A stretch of DNA of 64,000 bases from Clostridium sp. AM33-3 (GCF_003480315.1 NZ_QUIV01000013.1:1-64000), one strand, 5' to 3'. Counted from the first letter of the stretch, positions 6,880 through 15,007 are shown. Numbers and translations are program-made. The notes: generated by a model not told the origin, from the letters alone.

Positions 6880-7341
6880 ATGAAAAAAATCAGTATCGAC
6901 GAAACGAAGCTTCCAGCCGTAATGGAAATTATTGAAAAGGCGGCACTACTCATGGACGAAAAAGATTGTGATAGTGATAAAGAAGCAAAAAAAGAGTTAG
7001 GGGAGCTACAAAAGAACTTGAGAGAAATTACTGGAAATAAGAAGATAAAAATTAATATCTTTCAAGCTTATTGGAGTTACACCGATTTAGAAACAACAGC
7101 ACGCAGAGCCTTAATGCCTCCGCCAATGAAATCTAATTTATCAAATGAGCAACTCAAGGAAATCGTTTTACACATTCTGAAGTTTGGGGAAGGGGAAAGA
7201 GATTGGTGGTTGGAATATCTGGAGATTAACACCGGCTTAGACAATCTTACCGACTATATTTTTTATCCTGACTTAATTGGTTTGGACTTCGACGCTACTT
7301 TGGAACAAATTGCTGATAAAATAATTGCAGATAGGAAATGA
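6880..7341 (+). CDS. hypothetical protein, immunity-like (cargo)
   Basis: 153 residues, ATG preceded by TTGGAGGTAG. A charged helical N-terminal half (MEIIEKAALLMDEKDCDSDKE) is followed by INIFQAYWSYTDLETTARRAL and a Trp- and Asp-rich C-terminal half (GERDWWLEYLEI, YPDLIGLDFD). It is soluble and has no known enzymatic motif that I can see. Position and composition match the preceding gene: a second small A+T-rich cargo gene, probably an immunity protein, but without recognisable family assignment. A terminator follows at 7382. Confidence 0.6.
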   Translation: MKKISIDETKLPAVMEIIEKAALLMDEKDCDSDKEAKKELGELQKNLREITGNKKIKINIFQAYWSYTDLETTARRALMPPPMKSNLSNEQLKEIVLHILKFGEGERDWWLEYLEINTGLDNLTDYIFYPDLIGLDFDATLEQIADKIIADRK

Positions 7342-7381
7342 ACTTGTCGCTTTGAAATTTTAACTGAATAACCACAGCACG

Positions 7382-7431
7382 AACCGCTGCTACATGGAAG
7401 CCAACAAACCATGCAACAGCGGTTTTTCTTT
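7382..7431 (+). terminator. terminator after immunity-like genes
   Basis: AACCGCTG (7382-7389) pairs with CAGCGGTT (7417-7424), with ATGG/CCAT pairing inside, followed by a T-rich run. It separates the rightward cargo genes from the convergent XRE gene. Confidence 0.75.
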
Positions 7432-8236
7432 ACCGTTTTTTCCTCTGGCTGATAGGCGTTCCCATTTTCTTTGATTTTTTGAGAATCCGAATCAGCCAGC
7501 GAAATTCTTCGTCTGACAGATTTTTATAGTTGATGCCGAGCTGCTTGCAGTAAAGAACAACCAGCTTTTCATCCCGGCTGCCCTTGAAATTTTCGACCGC
7601 TTCCAGATTTTCTTTCAGTTCATCGGCAACGGTGGTCTGGGGCGCACTCTCACTGTCCTTTTTGTGGTTTTCCCGAATATCCCGGATAATAAGGTTGAGA
7701 TCATCCCGTACCATGTGACTGAAATATTCATCATCGCTGATATGTGCGGCTTGCAGCACTTTCAAATGGGGGTCATCTTCGCCGGGGCGATACCGTTCAA
7801 TGATTTCATGCCGGACGGTATCGACAAGGGCGTTGAGGTTCTGAATCTGCATGGTGGCAATCCCATCCACATAAATCTCAATATCCGCAAGAAACTTGAT
7901 AAAGTCCTTATGGGTGGCAAGTTCGCAGAGCAGACGGTTGTTAATCCGACCGCTTTTCAGAAGTGCCACCATTTCATCACTCAAATGCAGCTCCCTTAAT
8001 GGCGTGTTGATCTCCACCATGTTCTCTGTCCGGCAAAAGAGATAATCGAGGGACACCCCATAAAAATCTGCCAGCAGGATAAGATTACCATGGTTGATTT
8101 CTTTAAAATCATCTTTTTCATAATTTCCAAGAGCTGATTTTGAAATACCTGTTTGCTCTGCCAGTTCTTCCAGTTTTAATCCTTTGTTTAATCGTAAATC
8201 TTTTAGCCGTTCCTGTATTGTAGTAGCTCCGTTCAT
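7430..8236 (-). CDS. XRE-family repressor of the mobile element
   Basis: 268 residues. An N-terminal helix-turn-helix (residues about 8-60: ERLKDLRLNKGLKLEELAEQTGISKS split over the first helices, then LGNYEKDD) is followed by LLADFYGVSLDYLFCRTEN and a long helical C-terminal region of unknown fold. Related long XRE proteins are common in Firmicutes mobilizable elements next to the replication module. It is transcribed leftward, away from the replication and mobilization genes, and a perfect palindrome (8276-8299) covers its own -10 region. It is therefore a likely autoregulated switch for element genes. Confidence 0.85.
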   Translation of the reverse strand: MNGATTIQERLKDLRLNKGLKLEELAEQTGISKSALGNYEKDDFKEINHGNLILLADFYGVSLDYLFCRTENMVEINTPLRELHLSDEMVALLKSGRINNRLLCELATHKDFIKFLADIEIYVDGIATMQIQNLNALVDTVRHEIIERYRPGEDDPHLKVLQAAHISDDEYFSHMVRDDLNLIIRDIRENHKKDSESAPQTTVADELKENLEAVENFKGSRDEKLVVLYCKQLGINYKNLSDEEFRWLIRILKKSKKMGTPISQRKKR

Positions 8237-8275
8237 TGAAGCAGCTCCCCCTTTCTAACGACATTTATAACCGTT

Positions 8276-8299
8276 GAATTGATTATACCATATCAATTC
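8276..8299. promoter_or_regulatory. palindromic operator at XRE repressor promoter
   Basis: GAATTGAT (8276-8283) and ATCAATTC (8292-8299) form a perfect inverted repeat with an 8-base spacer. A minus-strand TATAAT (8282-8287) lies inside it, 46 bases before the repressor start, so binding would block the repressor's own promoter. Confidence 0.75.
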
Positions 8300-8720
8300 C
8301 GCAATCGTGGAAATTTCTGATTTTTACCCCTAATTCCTACTTTGTGGACATACGGCACAGGGCACAAAAATGTTCTATGATACAGGTAGTTCATCGATGG
8401 ATTATTCCAATCGAATGACCAGCCTGTGTGGGATATGCTTCCCCGGCGATGTAGCGCCATGACTTTTGGCAGGGATGTGGAGGAACCCTGACCGAAACGA
8501 GCGTACCAACGGGAGCGATACGCCGCTGTGAGATTCAGGGGAGGAACGACACCGGGGAGAACTGGCGAACTGACACCGAAATGATACCGAAACACGACAA
8601 TCTGACAGGGGGATAGTCTACCCTATCGCTGATACTTCGGGAGATTTTAAGCGGCTCTATGACCGTAATTTTGCCGAAAATCGCCCCGAAACCATACACG
8701 AAAACGGGAGGAAGCGCAAT
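8300..8720. other. non-coding stretch before replication module
   Basis: About 420 bases between the repressor promoter and the 62-residue gene. It contains direct near-repeats of the type ACCGAAAC/ACCGAAAT (around 8500-8600), short pairings such as GATAG/CTATC near 8615-8630, and a possible 30-codon frame at 8371-8463 without a convincing ribosome site. It may hold the replication origin or the rightward promoter. I can assign nothing firmly. Confidence 0.4.
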
Positions 8721-8909
8721 ATGCCGAGAATGAGCAAAAAGCGGAAGCAGGAGCTTTCCTTTTACCTCAATGACCAGGGGCGTGTCACTTACAACGAATT
8801 ATGCCGGAAATGCCAGCATGGGTGCACGCAGAGCTTCCGAGCGGTTGTGGTTGACTGCCCCCGTTATTTATCCAAACGAGCAAAGAAAAAGGAGGAACAC
8901 ACCGAATGA
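8721..8909 (+). CDS. small Cys-containing protein of mobilizable elements
   Basis: 62 residues, ATG preceded by GGGAGGAAG. A basic N-terminus (KKRKQELSFYLN) is followed by RVTYNELCRKCQHGCTQSF, giving a C-x2-C-x3-C cluster plus one later Cys, which suggests metal binding. Such proteins occur immediately before the replication initiator in many Firmicutes elements. The stop overlaps the next start as ATGA. Function unknown. Confidence 0.7.
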   Translation: MPRMSKKRKQELSFYLNDQGRVTYNELCRKCQHGCTQSFRAVVVDCPRYLSKRAKKKEEHTE

Positions 8910-9247
8910 ATTTTGAATTTATGACGATAGACACACCCTTGCCGCCCTGTATGCCCTTTCCCAGAGCGTTGACAGGTTTTCCAGTCAGCAGCACTGCAAA
9001 GGTCATGTACTGCCGGATGTTAGACGCTATGCTATCCAAAGGACAGGAGGACGAGAATGGAATCCTGTTTGTCTGCTTCCCTGTTACAGCCATTGCGGCA
9101 GTCTTGTCCCGCAGCCCCATGACGGTCAAGCGTTCTCTGAATGAACTGGAAACCGCCGGACTTATCATGCGGGTGCGTCAGGGCGTGGGGGAGCCAAACC
9201 GGATTTATGTGCTGATACCGGGAAAGGAGGACGCTGCCCTTGCCTGA
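8906..9247 (+). CDS. replication-initiator-like winged-helix protein
   Basis: 113 residues, starting at an ATGA overlap with the previous gene and having AAAGGAGGAAC upstream. The segment SSTAKVMYCRMLDAMLSKGQ and a helix-turn-helix SRSPMTVKRSLNELETAGLIMRVR followed by a wing match the N-terminal DNA-binding domain of RepA-type initiators (replication initiator protein A N-terminal family). The protein contains only that domain. It probably binds the element's origin when the element is excised and circular. It is coupled to the next gene by overlap. Confidence 0.75.
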   Translation: MNFEFMTIDTPLPPCMPFPRALTGFPVSSTAKVMYCRMLDAMLSKGQEDENGILFVCFPVTAIAAVLSRSPMTVKRSLNELETAGLIMRVRQGVGEPNRIYVLIPGKEDAALA

Positions 9248-9536
9248 TACCTCAAAGCTGGAAAAACTCAACCGGGAGCTGGAGAAAAGCGAAAAGAAAC
9301 TGCGGAAAGCTATCAATGATGAAAAGGCATTGCAACACCAGTTAAAGCAGCTTACCCGAAAAGAACGGACACACCGGCTCTGTACCCGTGGCGGTATGCT
9401 GGAAAGTTTTCTGCAAGAGCCGGAACGCCTGACAGATGATGATGTCATGCTGTTGTTGAAACTCATTTTTCACAGGCAGGACACGCAGGAACTATTGAAA
9501 AAACTGCTGGAACGGGAGAAGGCGGAAACCCCTTAG
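9240..9536 (+). CDS. DUF3847-like small coiled-coil protein
   Basis: 98 residues with a TTG start at 9240, preceded by AAAGGAGG. Residues 5-50 form a charged coiled coil (KLNRELEKSEKKLRKAINDE), then RTHRLCTRGGMLESFLQEPE and a C-terminal helix. The pattern is that of DUF3847 proteins, nearly always found upstream of MobA/MobL relaxases in Firmicutes mobilizable elements; a role as relaxosome accessory is inferred. Its stop codon lies inside the palindrome that adjoins the predicted nic site. Confidence 0.75.
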   Translation: MPDTSKLEKLNRELEKSEKKLRKAINDEKALQHQLKQLTRKERTHRLCTRGGMLESFLQEPERLTDDDVMLLLKLIFHRQDTQELLKKLLEREKAETP

Positions 9537-9576
9537 TTTACTAAGGGCGCAATTATACACCACCCAGAAGTTGGTG
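9530..9576. other. predicted oriT (MOBQ-type nic region)
   Basis: The minus strand reads TAATTGCGCCCT (9544-9555), one base from the MOBQ nic consensus TAAGTGCGCCCT. It is flanked on one side by the perfect palindrome CCCTTAGT/ACTAAGGG (9530-9547) and on the other by CACCA/TGGTG (9558-9562, 9572-9576). The element's relaxase at 11417 is of the matching MobA/MobL family. Confidence 0.72.
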
Positions 9577-9816
9577 CATTGCGTTCTCCGAAGGCTCCTC
9601 GTCGGAGGGCTGTGATTTTCCGCAGTCATGATCTGCTCCAAATCATACAGGGGACGCTACGCTTCCCCTGCGCTGGCTGCGCCAGCTACCCTTTTGTGAA
9701 CTTGCCATCTGGGGACACCTTGCGCTGCAAGCTGTTCCCAGCCGACAAGTTTCATAAAATACGCTATCTTTTCGATAGGCGATGAAGTATAATGAAGATG
9801 ACAACAAATCGGGACT
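9577..9816. other. structured intergenic stretch beside oriT
   Basis: No convincing gene. Short hairpins are seen, for example GGGG...CCCC near 9650-9665 and CTGGC/GCCAG near 9670-9685. The stretch separates the oriT region from the intron remnant and cargo. Confidence 0.4.
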
Positions 9817-9935
9817 GTGTGCCCAGATAAGGGCGAGTAGTCTAGCAGGTGGAATGCCTGTCTGGTAAGGTCTAACCAACCGCCAGTAGCGAGTCTTGGG
9901 TGACTGTCAGTAATGGTAAATTAAAGTGTCTAGGA
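9817..9935 (+). ncRNA. group II intron, 5' fragment only
   Basis: Starts GTGTGCCCAGATAAGGGCG, which differs at two positions from the conserved 5' end of Ll.LtrB-type introns (GTGCGCCCAGATAAGGGTG). It continues with domain-I-like sequence to about 9935. No intron-encoded reverse transcriptase and no domain V or VI follow; the next gene starts at 9958. It is a truncated remnant, probably left when cargo was inserted. Confidence 0.65.
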
Positions 9936-9957
9936 TAATGAAAGGAGAATAAATGCA

Positions 9958-10566
9958 ATGTCAAACTTAGTAAGATTTGAAAAGGTAGATAATGAATTGA
10001 ATATTTTGCGTATTGGAGGAAAAAGTTTTTTACCTCCTGATGTAGAGTGGCCTACTAATCCTAATGGAGAAAAAATGGTTTTTATTTTTAATATACCTAC
10101 AAATTTTTTAAATTCAACTCTTCAATTTAATTATCCGAAGGATCAGGTTATTTCTGTATTTACTACTTATAATAGAGAAGATTATTTTTTGGACTCGATC
10201 GTTTATAACGGTGATATAGAAGAACTTCAGAATATAAAAAACGGATATACAAAAGTAATTTTACATTCTGTTGCTTCTCCAAGAAATGATGCGGATTTTT
10301 TGATTTCAGCAAGAGAAATAGTAATTGATAAAGAAATGAATGAATTTGATGATTATAATGGCTCTCTTTTTGGTGCAAATCCTGTATTTTTACAAGAAGA
10401 AAAGTTAGAACTTGCCTCCTATCAATTTTGCATGCAGATATATGGAGGAGATTTTCCAGAAGAATTTCAAGATATCTTCTATTTAGATGATGCAATAGGG
10501 TATCTATTTTTGAGTAAAGAGGAAAAAGCAAATGATGTTGGAGTATTTTTTGTACAATGCACCTGA
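9958..10566 (+). CDS. DUF1963 (YwqG-like) protein, possible immunity protein
   Basis: 202 residues, markedly A+T-rich against the element backbone, with AAAGGAG upstream. The pattern LRIGGKSFLPPDVEWPTNPNG near the N-terminus, FNIPTNFL and the closing GYLFLSKEEK-VGVFFVQC fit the YwqG/DUF1963 fold. Such proteins often accompany polymorphic toxins, and the RHS fragment follows directly. A signal peptide is absent, so it would act in the cytoplasm. The immunity role is inferred from context. Confidence 0.7.
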   Translation: MSNLVRFEKVDNELNILRIGGKSFLPPDVEWPTNPNGEKMVFIFNIPTNFLNSTLQFNYPKDQVISVFTTYNREDYFLDSIVYNGDIEELQNIKNGYTKVILHSVASPRNDADFLISAREIVIDKEMNEFDDYNGSLFGANPVFLQEEKLELASYQFCMQIYGGDFPEEFQDIFYLDDAIGYLFLSKEEKANDVGVFFVQCT

Positions 10567-10595
10567 AATGGTAGTGGGGTGCGATTTATAAAGAA

Positions 10596-10946
10596 ATGGA
10601 ATCTCTTCATATAATCAAGGGTTTGTGGAATTTATCAAATATCGGGGCGGAAAATTCTGATACAAGGATAAAGCTGGAACGGGATTCTTTGGGCAGAGTG
10701 GTAAAAGAGTGGCAGGATGCGCATTGGATTTCCAGCCGGTATGACGAAATGGGAGAAAGAATTGAGACAACGAGCAGTTTTGGTGCGAGCATTCTTACCC
10801 GCCGAAATGAAATGGGACAGGCAGCACAAGTTATAGCGTACATGGATAAGGAACGACCGTGGGAAGCTGCGATGGAGTACAATGCGCTGGGGCAGGAGAC
10901 GAGCCGCCTAGTTTCCGGCAGTGTTTACAGTAGCTGGGAATACTGA
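10596..10946 (+). pseudogene. RHS/YD-repeat protein fragment
   Basis: The frame encodes typical RHS repeats: RDSLGRVVKEWQDAHW, SRYDEMGERIETTSSFGA, LTRRNEMGQAAQV, YNALGQETSRLVSG, SSWEY. Full RHS toxins exceed 1,000 residues; here both the N-terminal delivery part and the C-terminal core and toxin are missing. The frame stops exactly where the next YD repeat should continue after SSWEY, so the 3' side is a recombination junction. It is unlikely to make a working product. Confidence 0.8.
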
Positions 10947-11107
10947 TACAGTATCAGGAAACGGACTGGAGATTTCTGAAAAGAATGGCGTTCCAGCTTG
11001 GGCTTCCATTAGTGCCGGATACCAGCTATTATTATCCCCGCTTTTACCTTGGATTGCCGGAAAGTGAAAAAATGGAATTATGGCATACTTGGATTATTCA
11101 TCGTTAA
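10937..11107 (+). pseudogene. VgrG/late-control-D-like fragment
   Basis: A frame different from the RHS fragment reads IQYQETDWRFLKRMAFQLG then LPLVPDTSYYYPRFYLGLPE and stops at 11105. The pattern YxETDWxFLKRxA...PxFYxGLPE is characteristic of VgrG/Pvc8 or phage late-control-D tip proteins of contractile injection systems. Only about 55 residues remain. It directly abuts the RHS fragment, and RHS toxins are commonly loaded on such tips. Confidence 0.55.
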
Positions 11108-11235
11108 ATGATGTTGGAGAGCCTTGTGTTATTGTTGCCAGATTTAATGATGTGGGGTATCAGATAGAAGAAACGATTGCCGAAGATTTTGGCGAGTTTA
11201 TTCTTCAACTTGTGAAAGAGCAACTTGCAGACTAA
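11080..11235 (+). pseudogene. SMI1/KNR4 (SUKH)-like immunity fragment
   Basis: A third frame starting at the ATG at 11080 encodes about 51 residues, including SLNDVGEPCVIVARFNDVG and a terminal IAEDFGEFILQLVKEQL. The ending (a Phe-x-Glu-Phe helix after a GEP-x-V strand) resembles the C-terminus of SUKH immunity proteins. The N-terminal two thirds are absent. It is probably a remnant. Confidence 0.45.
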
Positions 11236-11416
11236 CTTTCAGTTTGTCAGCTTCACATCGGGTCAACTTGCCCCGAACTTTTATAACTAAATACCCGCCG
11301 CCCACACAGCGGCACACCGAGCAGGAAATCTGAAAAAGGTCTCCTGCTTTTTTCTGCCCAAAATGAGGTGGTAAAACGCCACCCCATCCGCCAATCACAG
11401 AAAGGAGTGACACGAA
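11236..11416. other. leader region before relaxase gene
   Basis: 181 bases of element backbone after the cargo debris; contains GGTGG/CCACC pairing near 11370-11390 and AAAGGAG just before the relaxase start. No gene is seen. Confidence 0.4.
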
Positions 11417-12997
11417 ATGCCCTGTCCGCACAACGAAATTTCTATTGTGCAGCGCAGCCAACAGCAGTCTGCGATTGCCGCCGCTGCTTACCAGAGCGGC
11501 GAAAAGCTGTTCTGTGAATACGACCAGCAAGTGAAGCACTACCCGGAAAAGCGTGGTATCGTCCACAATGAAATCCTGCTCCCGGCAAATGCCCCACAGA
11601 AATATGCAGACCGCAATACCCTATGGAACGCCGCCGAAGCGGTGGAGAAACAATGGAACTCCCAGCTTGCAAGGCGGTGGGTGCTTACCATCCCCAGAGA
11701 GATACCGCCTGACCAGTACGCTGTCCTTGTACGGGAGTTTTGTGAGCAGCAGTTTGTTTCCAAAGGCATGATTGCTGATTTTGCAATCCATGACCCCCAT
11801 CCGCCGGGACACAATCCCCACGCCCATGTCCTGCTCACTATGAGGGCAATGGACGAACATGGAAAATGGCTTCCCAAGAGCCGCAAGGTTTATGACCTTG
11901 ACGAAAACGGGGAACGGATAAAACTTCCGTCCGGCAGATGGAAAAGCCACAAGGAGGATACGGTGGATTGGAACGACCAGAAGTATTGCGAAATCTGGCG
12001 GCATGAATGGGAGGTCATCCAGAGCTGCTATCTGGAAGCCAATGACCGTCCGGAGCGTGTGGACTTGCGTTCCTATGCCAGACAGGGGCTTGATATTGTC
12101 CCCACTGTCCATGAGGGGGCTGCTGTCCGGCAGATGGAAAAGCGTGGTATCCAGACGAATATCGGAAACCTGAACCGGGAAATCAGAGCTGCCAACAATC
12201 TGATGAAGTCCATCCGGCAGCTTATCCAAAACCTCAAAGGCTGGATTACCGAGCTGGGCGAAAAACGGAAAGAGCTGCTTGCACAAAAGGCGGCGGAGGA
12301 AGCGACACTTCTTCCCAATCTGCTGATGAAGTATATGGCGATACGAAAGGAAGAACGGAAGGACTGGACAAGGGCTGGACAGAACCGGGGGACTTCACAG
12401 GACTTAAAGGCAGTCAGCGAAGCCCTGTCCTATCTCCGGCAAAAGGGGCTTTCCACTGTGGAGGACTTAGAAGCATTTCTGGAATCCTCCGGGAAATCAG
12501 CCGCAGATTACCGCAATCAGATGAAGCCAAAGGAAGCCCGAAGCAAAGTGATTGACGGGATTCTTGCCAGCCGGACAGACTGCAAAGAATGTAAGGCTGT
12601 CTATGAGAAGTACCAGAAGATATTTTTTAAGAAAACAAAGGAAAAATTCAAACAGGAACACCCGGAGGTTGCCCGGTATGCGAAAGCCACCGCCTACCTT
12701 GCCAAGCACCCGGACGATAAGGACAGCACCCAAAAGGAACTGCAAGAGGAGCAGGAAACGCTTCTGGAAGAAATTGCAGCCCTGAAAATACCGTTGACCG
12801 AGGTACAGGAGGATTTGAAGAAGCTGCGGGACATCCGCTACTGGGTACGGAAAGCCACCCCCGGCACAGAAGAAAGCAAAGAGCCGCCCAAGAAGCAGCC
12901 CCTCAAAGAAGTCTTGCAGGATAAGGCGGACGAGAAAAAAGCACAAAGAACTGCCCCGGTGCAGACAAAACACAAACAACAGGATATGGAACTTTAA
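11417..12997 (+). CDS. MobA/MobL-family (MOBQ) relaxase
   Basis: 526 residues. The N-terminal 230 residues are a MobA/MobL relaxase domain: early QRSQQQSAIAAAAYQSG, and the HUH motif HNPHAHVLLTMR about residue 135. The remainder is long helical, coiled coil with KAAEEATLLP and a basic tail, as in many Gram-positive relaxases. It would nick the predicted oriT at 9544-9555 and lead single-strand transfer through a helper conjugation system. A sound terminator follows at 13001. The gene is intact. Confidence 0.92.
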   Translation: MPCPHNEISIVQRSQQQSAIAAAAYQSGEKLFCEYDQQVKHYPEKRGIVHNEILLPANAPQKYADRNTLWNAAEAVEKQWNSQLARRWVLTIPREIPPDQYAVLVREFCEQQFVSKGMIADFAIHDPHPPGHNPHAHVLLTMRAMDEHGKWLPKSRKVYDLDENGERIKLPSGRWKSHKEDTVDWNDQKYCEIWRHEWEVIQSCYLEANDRPERVDLRSYARQGLDIVPTVHEGAAVRQMEKRGIQTNIGNLNREIRAANNLMKSIRQLIQNLKGWITELGEKRKELLAQKAAEEATLLPNLLMKYMAIRKEERKDWTRAGQNRGTSQDLKAVSEALSYLRQKGLSTVEDLEAFLESSGKSAADYRNQMKPKEARSKVIDGILASRTDCKECKAVYEKYQKIFFKKTKEKFKQEHPEVARYAKATAYLAKHPDDKDSTQKELQEEQETLLEEIAALKIPLTEVQEDLKKLRDIRYWVRKATPGTEESKEPPKKQPLKEVLQDKADEKKAQRTAPVQTKHKQQDMEL

Positions 12998-13000
12998 CAG

Positions 13001-13047
13001 GCACTTGCCATTTTCAGATTGAGAATGTCAGGTGCTTTTCTTTTTTT
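13001..13047 (+). terminator. terminator after relaxase
   Basis: GCACTTGCCATTTTC pairs with GAGAATGTCAGGTGC (one mismatch, two G-U) and is followed by TTTTCTTTTTTT. Confidence 0.85.
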
Positions 13048-13062
13048 CAAGGAGGGATAGAT

Positions 13063-13701
13063 TTGAATGTATTTGAAGCTGTGAAGCAGTCCGTCACAAC
13101 AAGACAGGCTGCGGAGCATTATGGAATCCATGTAGGTCGGAACGGGATGGCTTGCTGCCCGTTCCATAACGATAAAACCCCAAGCATGAAGCTGGATCGG
13201 CGTTACCACTGCTTCGGCTGCGGTGCTGATGGGGATGTGATTGATTTTACCGCCGCCCTGTATGGGCTGGGAAAGAAAGAAGCCGCCGTACAACTGGCAC
13301 AGGACTTCGGGCTTTCCTATGAGGACTGGAAACCGCCGGGAAAGGCAAAAAAGCCCAAGCCCCGGCAGAAATCCCCGGAGGAACAGTTTCAGGAAGCAAA
13401 AAACCGTTGCTTCCGTATCCTTGCCGATTATCTCCACCTGCTCCGGGCATGGAGAAAGGAATATGCCCCGCACTCCCCGGAGGAAGCCTTTCATCCCCGG
13501 TTTGTGGAAGCCTTACAGAAGCAAGACCAAGTGGAATATCTGCTGGATGTGCTGCTCTTTGGGGAAACGGAGGAAAAAGCGGCTTTGATTACGGACTACG
13601 GAAAGGATGTGATACAGCTTGAACAGCGAATGGCAGAACTTGCAGCCGCAGCAAGAACTAAAAAACACCATGAACGCCATGCAACCGCCCCAGAGCATTG
13701 A
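13063..13701 (+). CDS. CHC2 zinc-finger (DnaG-type) replication protein
   Basis: 212 residues from a TTG at 13063 with AAGGAGGG seven bases upstream. Residues 20-65 form a CHC2 zinc finger (CCPFHNDKTPSMKLD, YHCFGCGADGDVIDF) as in bacterial primases, but the Toprim catalytic domain is absent. The rest is helical. In mobilizable elements such truncated CHC2 proteins sit before VapE-like helicases and presumably help start replication of the circular form. Its 3' end overlaps the next frame. Confidence 0.85.
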   Translation: MNVFEAVKQSVTTRQAAEHYGIHVGRNGMACCPFHNDKTPSMKLDRRYHCFGCGADGDVIDFTAALYGLGKKEAAVQLAQDFGLSYEDWKPPGKAKKPKPRQKSPEEQFQEAKNRCFRILADYLHLLRAWRKEYAPHSPEEAFHPRFVEALQKQDQVEYLLDVLLFGETEEKAALITDYGKDVIQLEQRMAELAAAARTKKHHERHATAPEH

Positions 13702-15007
13702 GGAAATCAAGGCGGGGCTGGAAACCACCGAGAAAGGCGGTGTCCGTCAGAGCATACGGAACTGCCTGACCGTATTCCAGCGTGACCCGCTGCTTTCCGG
13801 GGCTATCGCATACAACATCCTGACTGACCGCAAGGACATCATAAAGCCCATCGGTTTTCACAGGGAAAGCACCGCCCTGAACGATACGGACATGAAGTAT
13901 CTGCTTCTTTATCTGGAAGAAACCTACGGGCTTACCAATGAGAAAAAGATTGATAATGCCATCGGGATTGTGGCGAATGAAAACAAGTACCATCCCATCC
14001 GGGACTATTTAAGCGCCCTTGTGTGGGACGGTACAGAACGAATCCGTTTCTGCCTGCGGCACTTTCTGGGGGCTGACGCAGACGATTACACCTATGAAGC
14101 GTTGAAGCTGTTCCTGCTGGGTGCAATCTCACGAGCCTTTCAGCCGGGGTGCAAGTTTGAAATCATGCTTTGTCTGGTAGGCGGTCAGGGGGCTGGAAAG
14201 TCCACATTCTTCCGTCTGCTGGCAGTCCGGGACGAGTGGTTCTCCGATGATTTGCGGAAGTTGGACGATGACAATGTGTACCGCAAGCTGCAAGGTCACT
14301 GGATTATCGAAATGTCGGAAATGATGGCAACCGCCAACGCCAAGAGCATTGAGGAAATCAAGTCATTTTTAAGCCGGCAGAAAGAGGTTTACAAGATACC
14401 CTATGAAACCCACCCGGCAGACCGCCCCCGTCAGTGCGTGTTTGGCGGCACTTCCAATGCCCTTGACTTCCTGCCCCTTGACCGTTCCGGCAACCGCCGC
14501 TTTATCCCCGTCATGGTGTACCCGGAGCAAGCCGAGGTTCACATTTTGGAGGACGAAGCTGCTTCCAGAGCCTATATCGAGCAGATGTGGGCGGAAGCGA
14601 TGGAGATTTACCGAAGCGGCAGGTTCAAGCTGGCTTTCAGCCCCGCCATGCAGCGGTATCTCAAAGAACACCAGCGGGATTTTATGCCGGAGGACACCAA
14701 AGCCGGGATGATACAGGCGTATCTTGATAAGTACACCGGGAGCATGGTCTGTTCCAAGCAGCTCTACAAGGAAGCCTTAAACCATGCCTTTGACGAGCCG
14801 AAGCAATGGGAAATCCGGGAAATCAACGAGATTATGAACCAGTGCATTTCTGGCTGGCGGTACTTCCCGAACCCAAGAATGTTTTCCGAATATGGCAGAC
14901 AAAAGGGCTGGGAGCGTGAAAACCCGGCAACGGACTCCGGCAACCCGTCTGAAAAAACGATGGATGGTTTTGTGGAGGTCACAGAACAGATGGAGCTTCC
15001 ATTCTGA
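13619..15007 (+). CDS. VapE-family (virulence-associated E) SF3-like ATPase
   Basis: Up to 462 residues. Walker A GGQGAGKST and following Walker B IIEMSEM, with the arginine segment SGNRRFIPV, mark the VapE/D5-like P-loop helicase domain. The frame opens at a TTG (13619) inside the preceding gene; an ATG at 13670 (MNAMQPPQ) is the alternative start, and neither has a good ribosome site, so translational coupling to the CHC2 gene is likely. Together they resemble a primase-helicase pair for element replication. Confidence 0.85.
   Translation: MNSEWQNLQPQQELKNTMNAMQPPQSIEEIKAGLETTEKGGVRQSIRNCLTVFQRDPLLSGAIAYNILTDRKDIIKPIGFHRESTALNDTDMKYLLLYLEETYGLTNEKKIDNAIGIVANENKYHPIRDYLSALVWDGTERIRFCLRHFLGADADDYTYEALKLFLLGAISRAFQPGCKFEIMLCLVGGQGAGKSTFFRLLAVRDEWFSDDLRKLDDDNVYRKLQGHWIIEMSEMMATANAKSIEEIKSFLSRQKEVYKIPYETHPADRPRQCVFGGTSNALDFLPLDRSGNRRFIPVMVYPEQAEVHILEDEAASRAYIEQMWAEAMEIYRSGRFKLAFSPAMQRYLKEHQRDFMPEDTKAGMIQAYLDKYTGSMVCSKQLYKEALNHAFDEPKQWEIREINEIMNQCISGWRYFPNPRMFSEYGRQKGWERENPATDSGNPSEKTMDGFVEVTEQMELPF

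Noticed and set aside
8371..8463. 30-codon ORF in the gap before the replication module
   Set aside because: No adequate ribosome site and no recognised homologue; noted only as a possibility in the gap entry.
13619..13669. Certain assignment of the VapE-like start codon
   Set aside because: Both the TTG at 13619 and the ATG at 13670 lack a clear ribosome site; the longer form is listed but not asserted.
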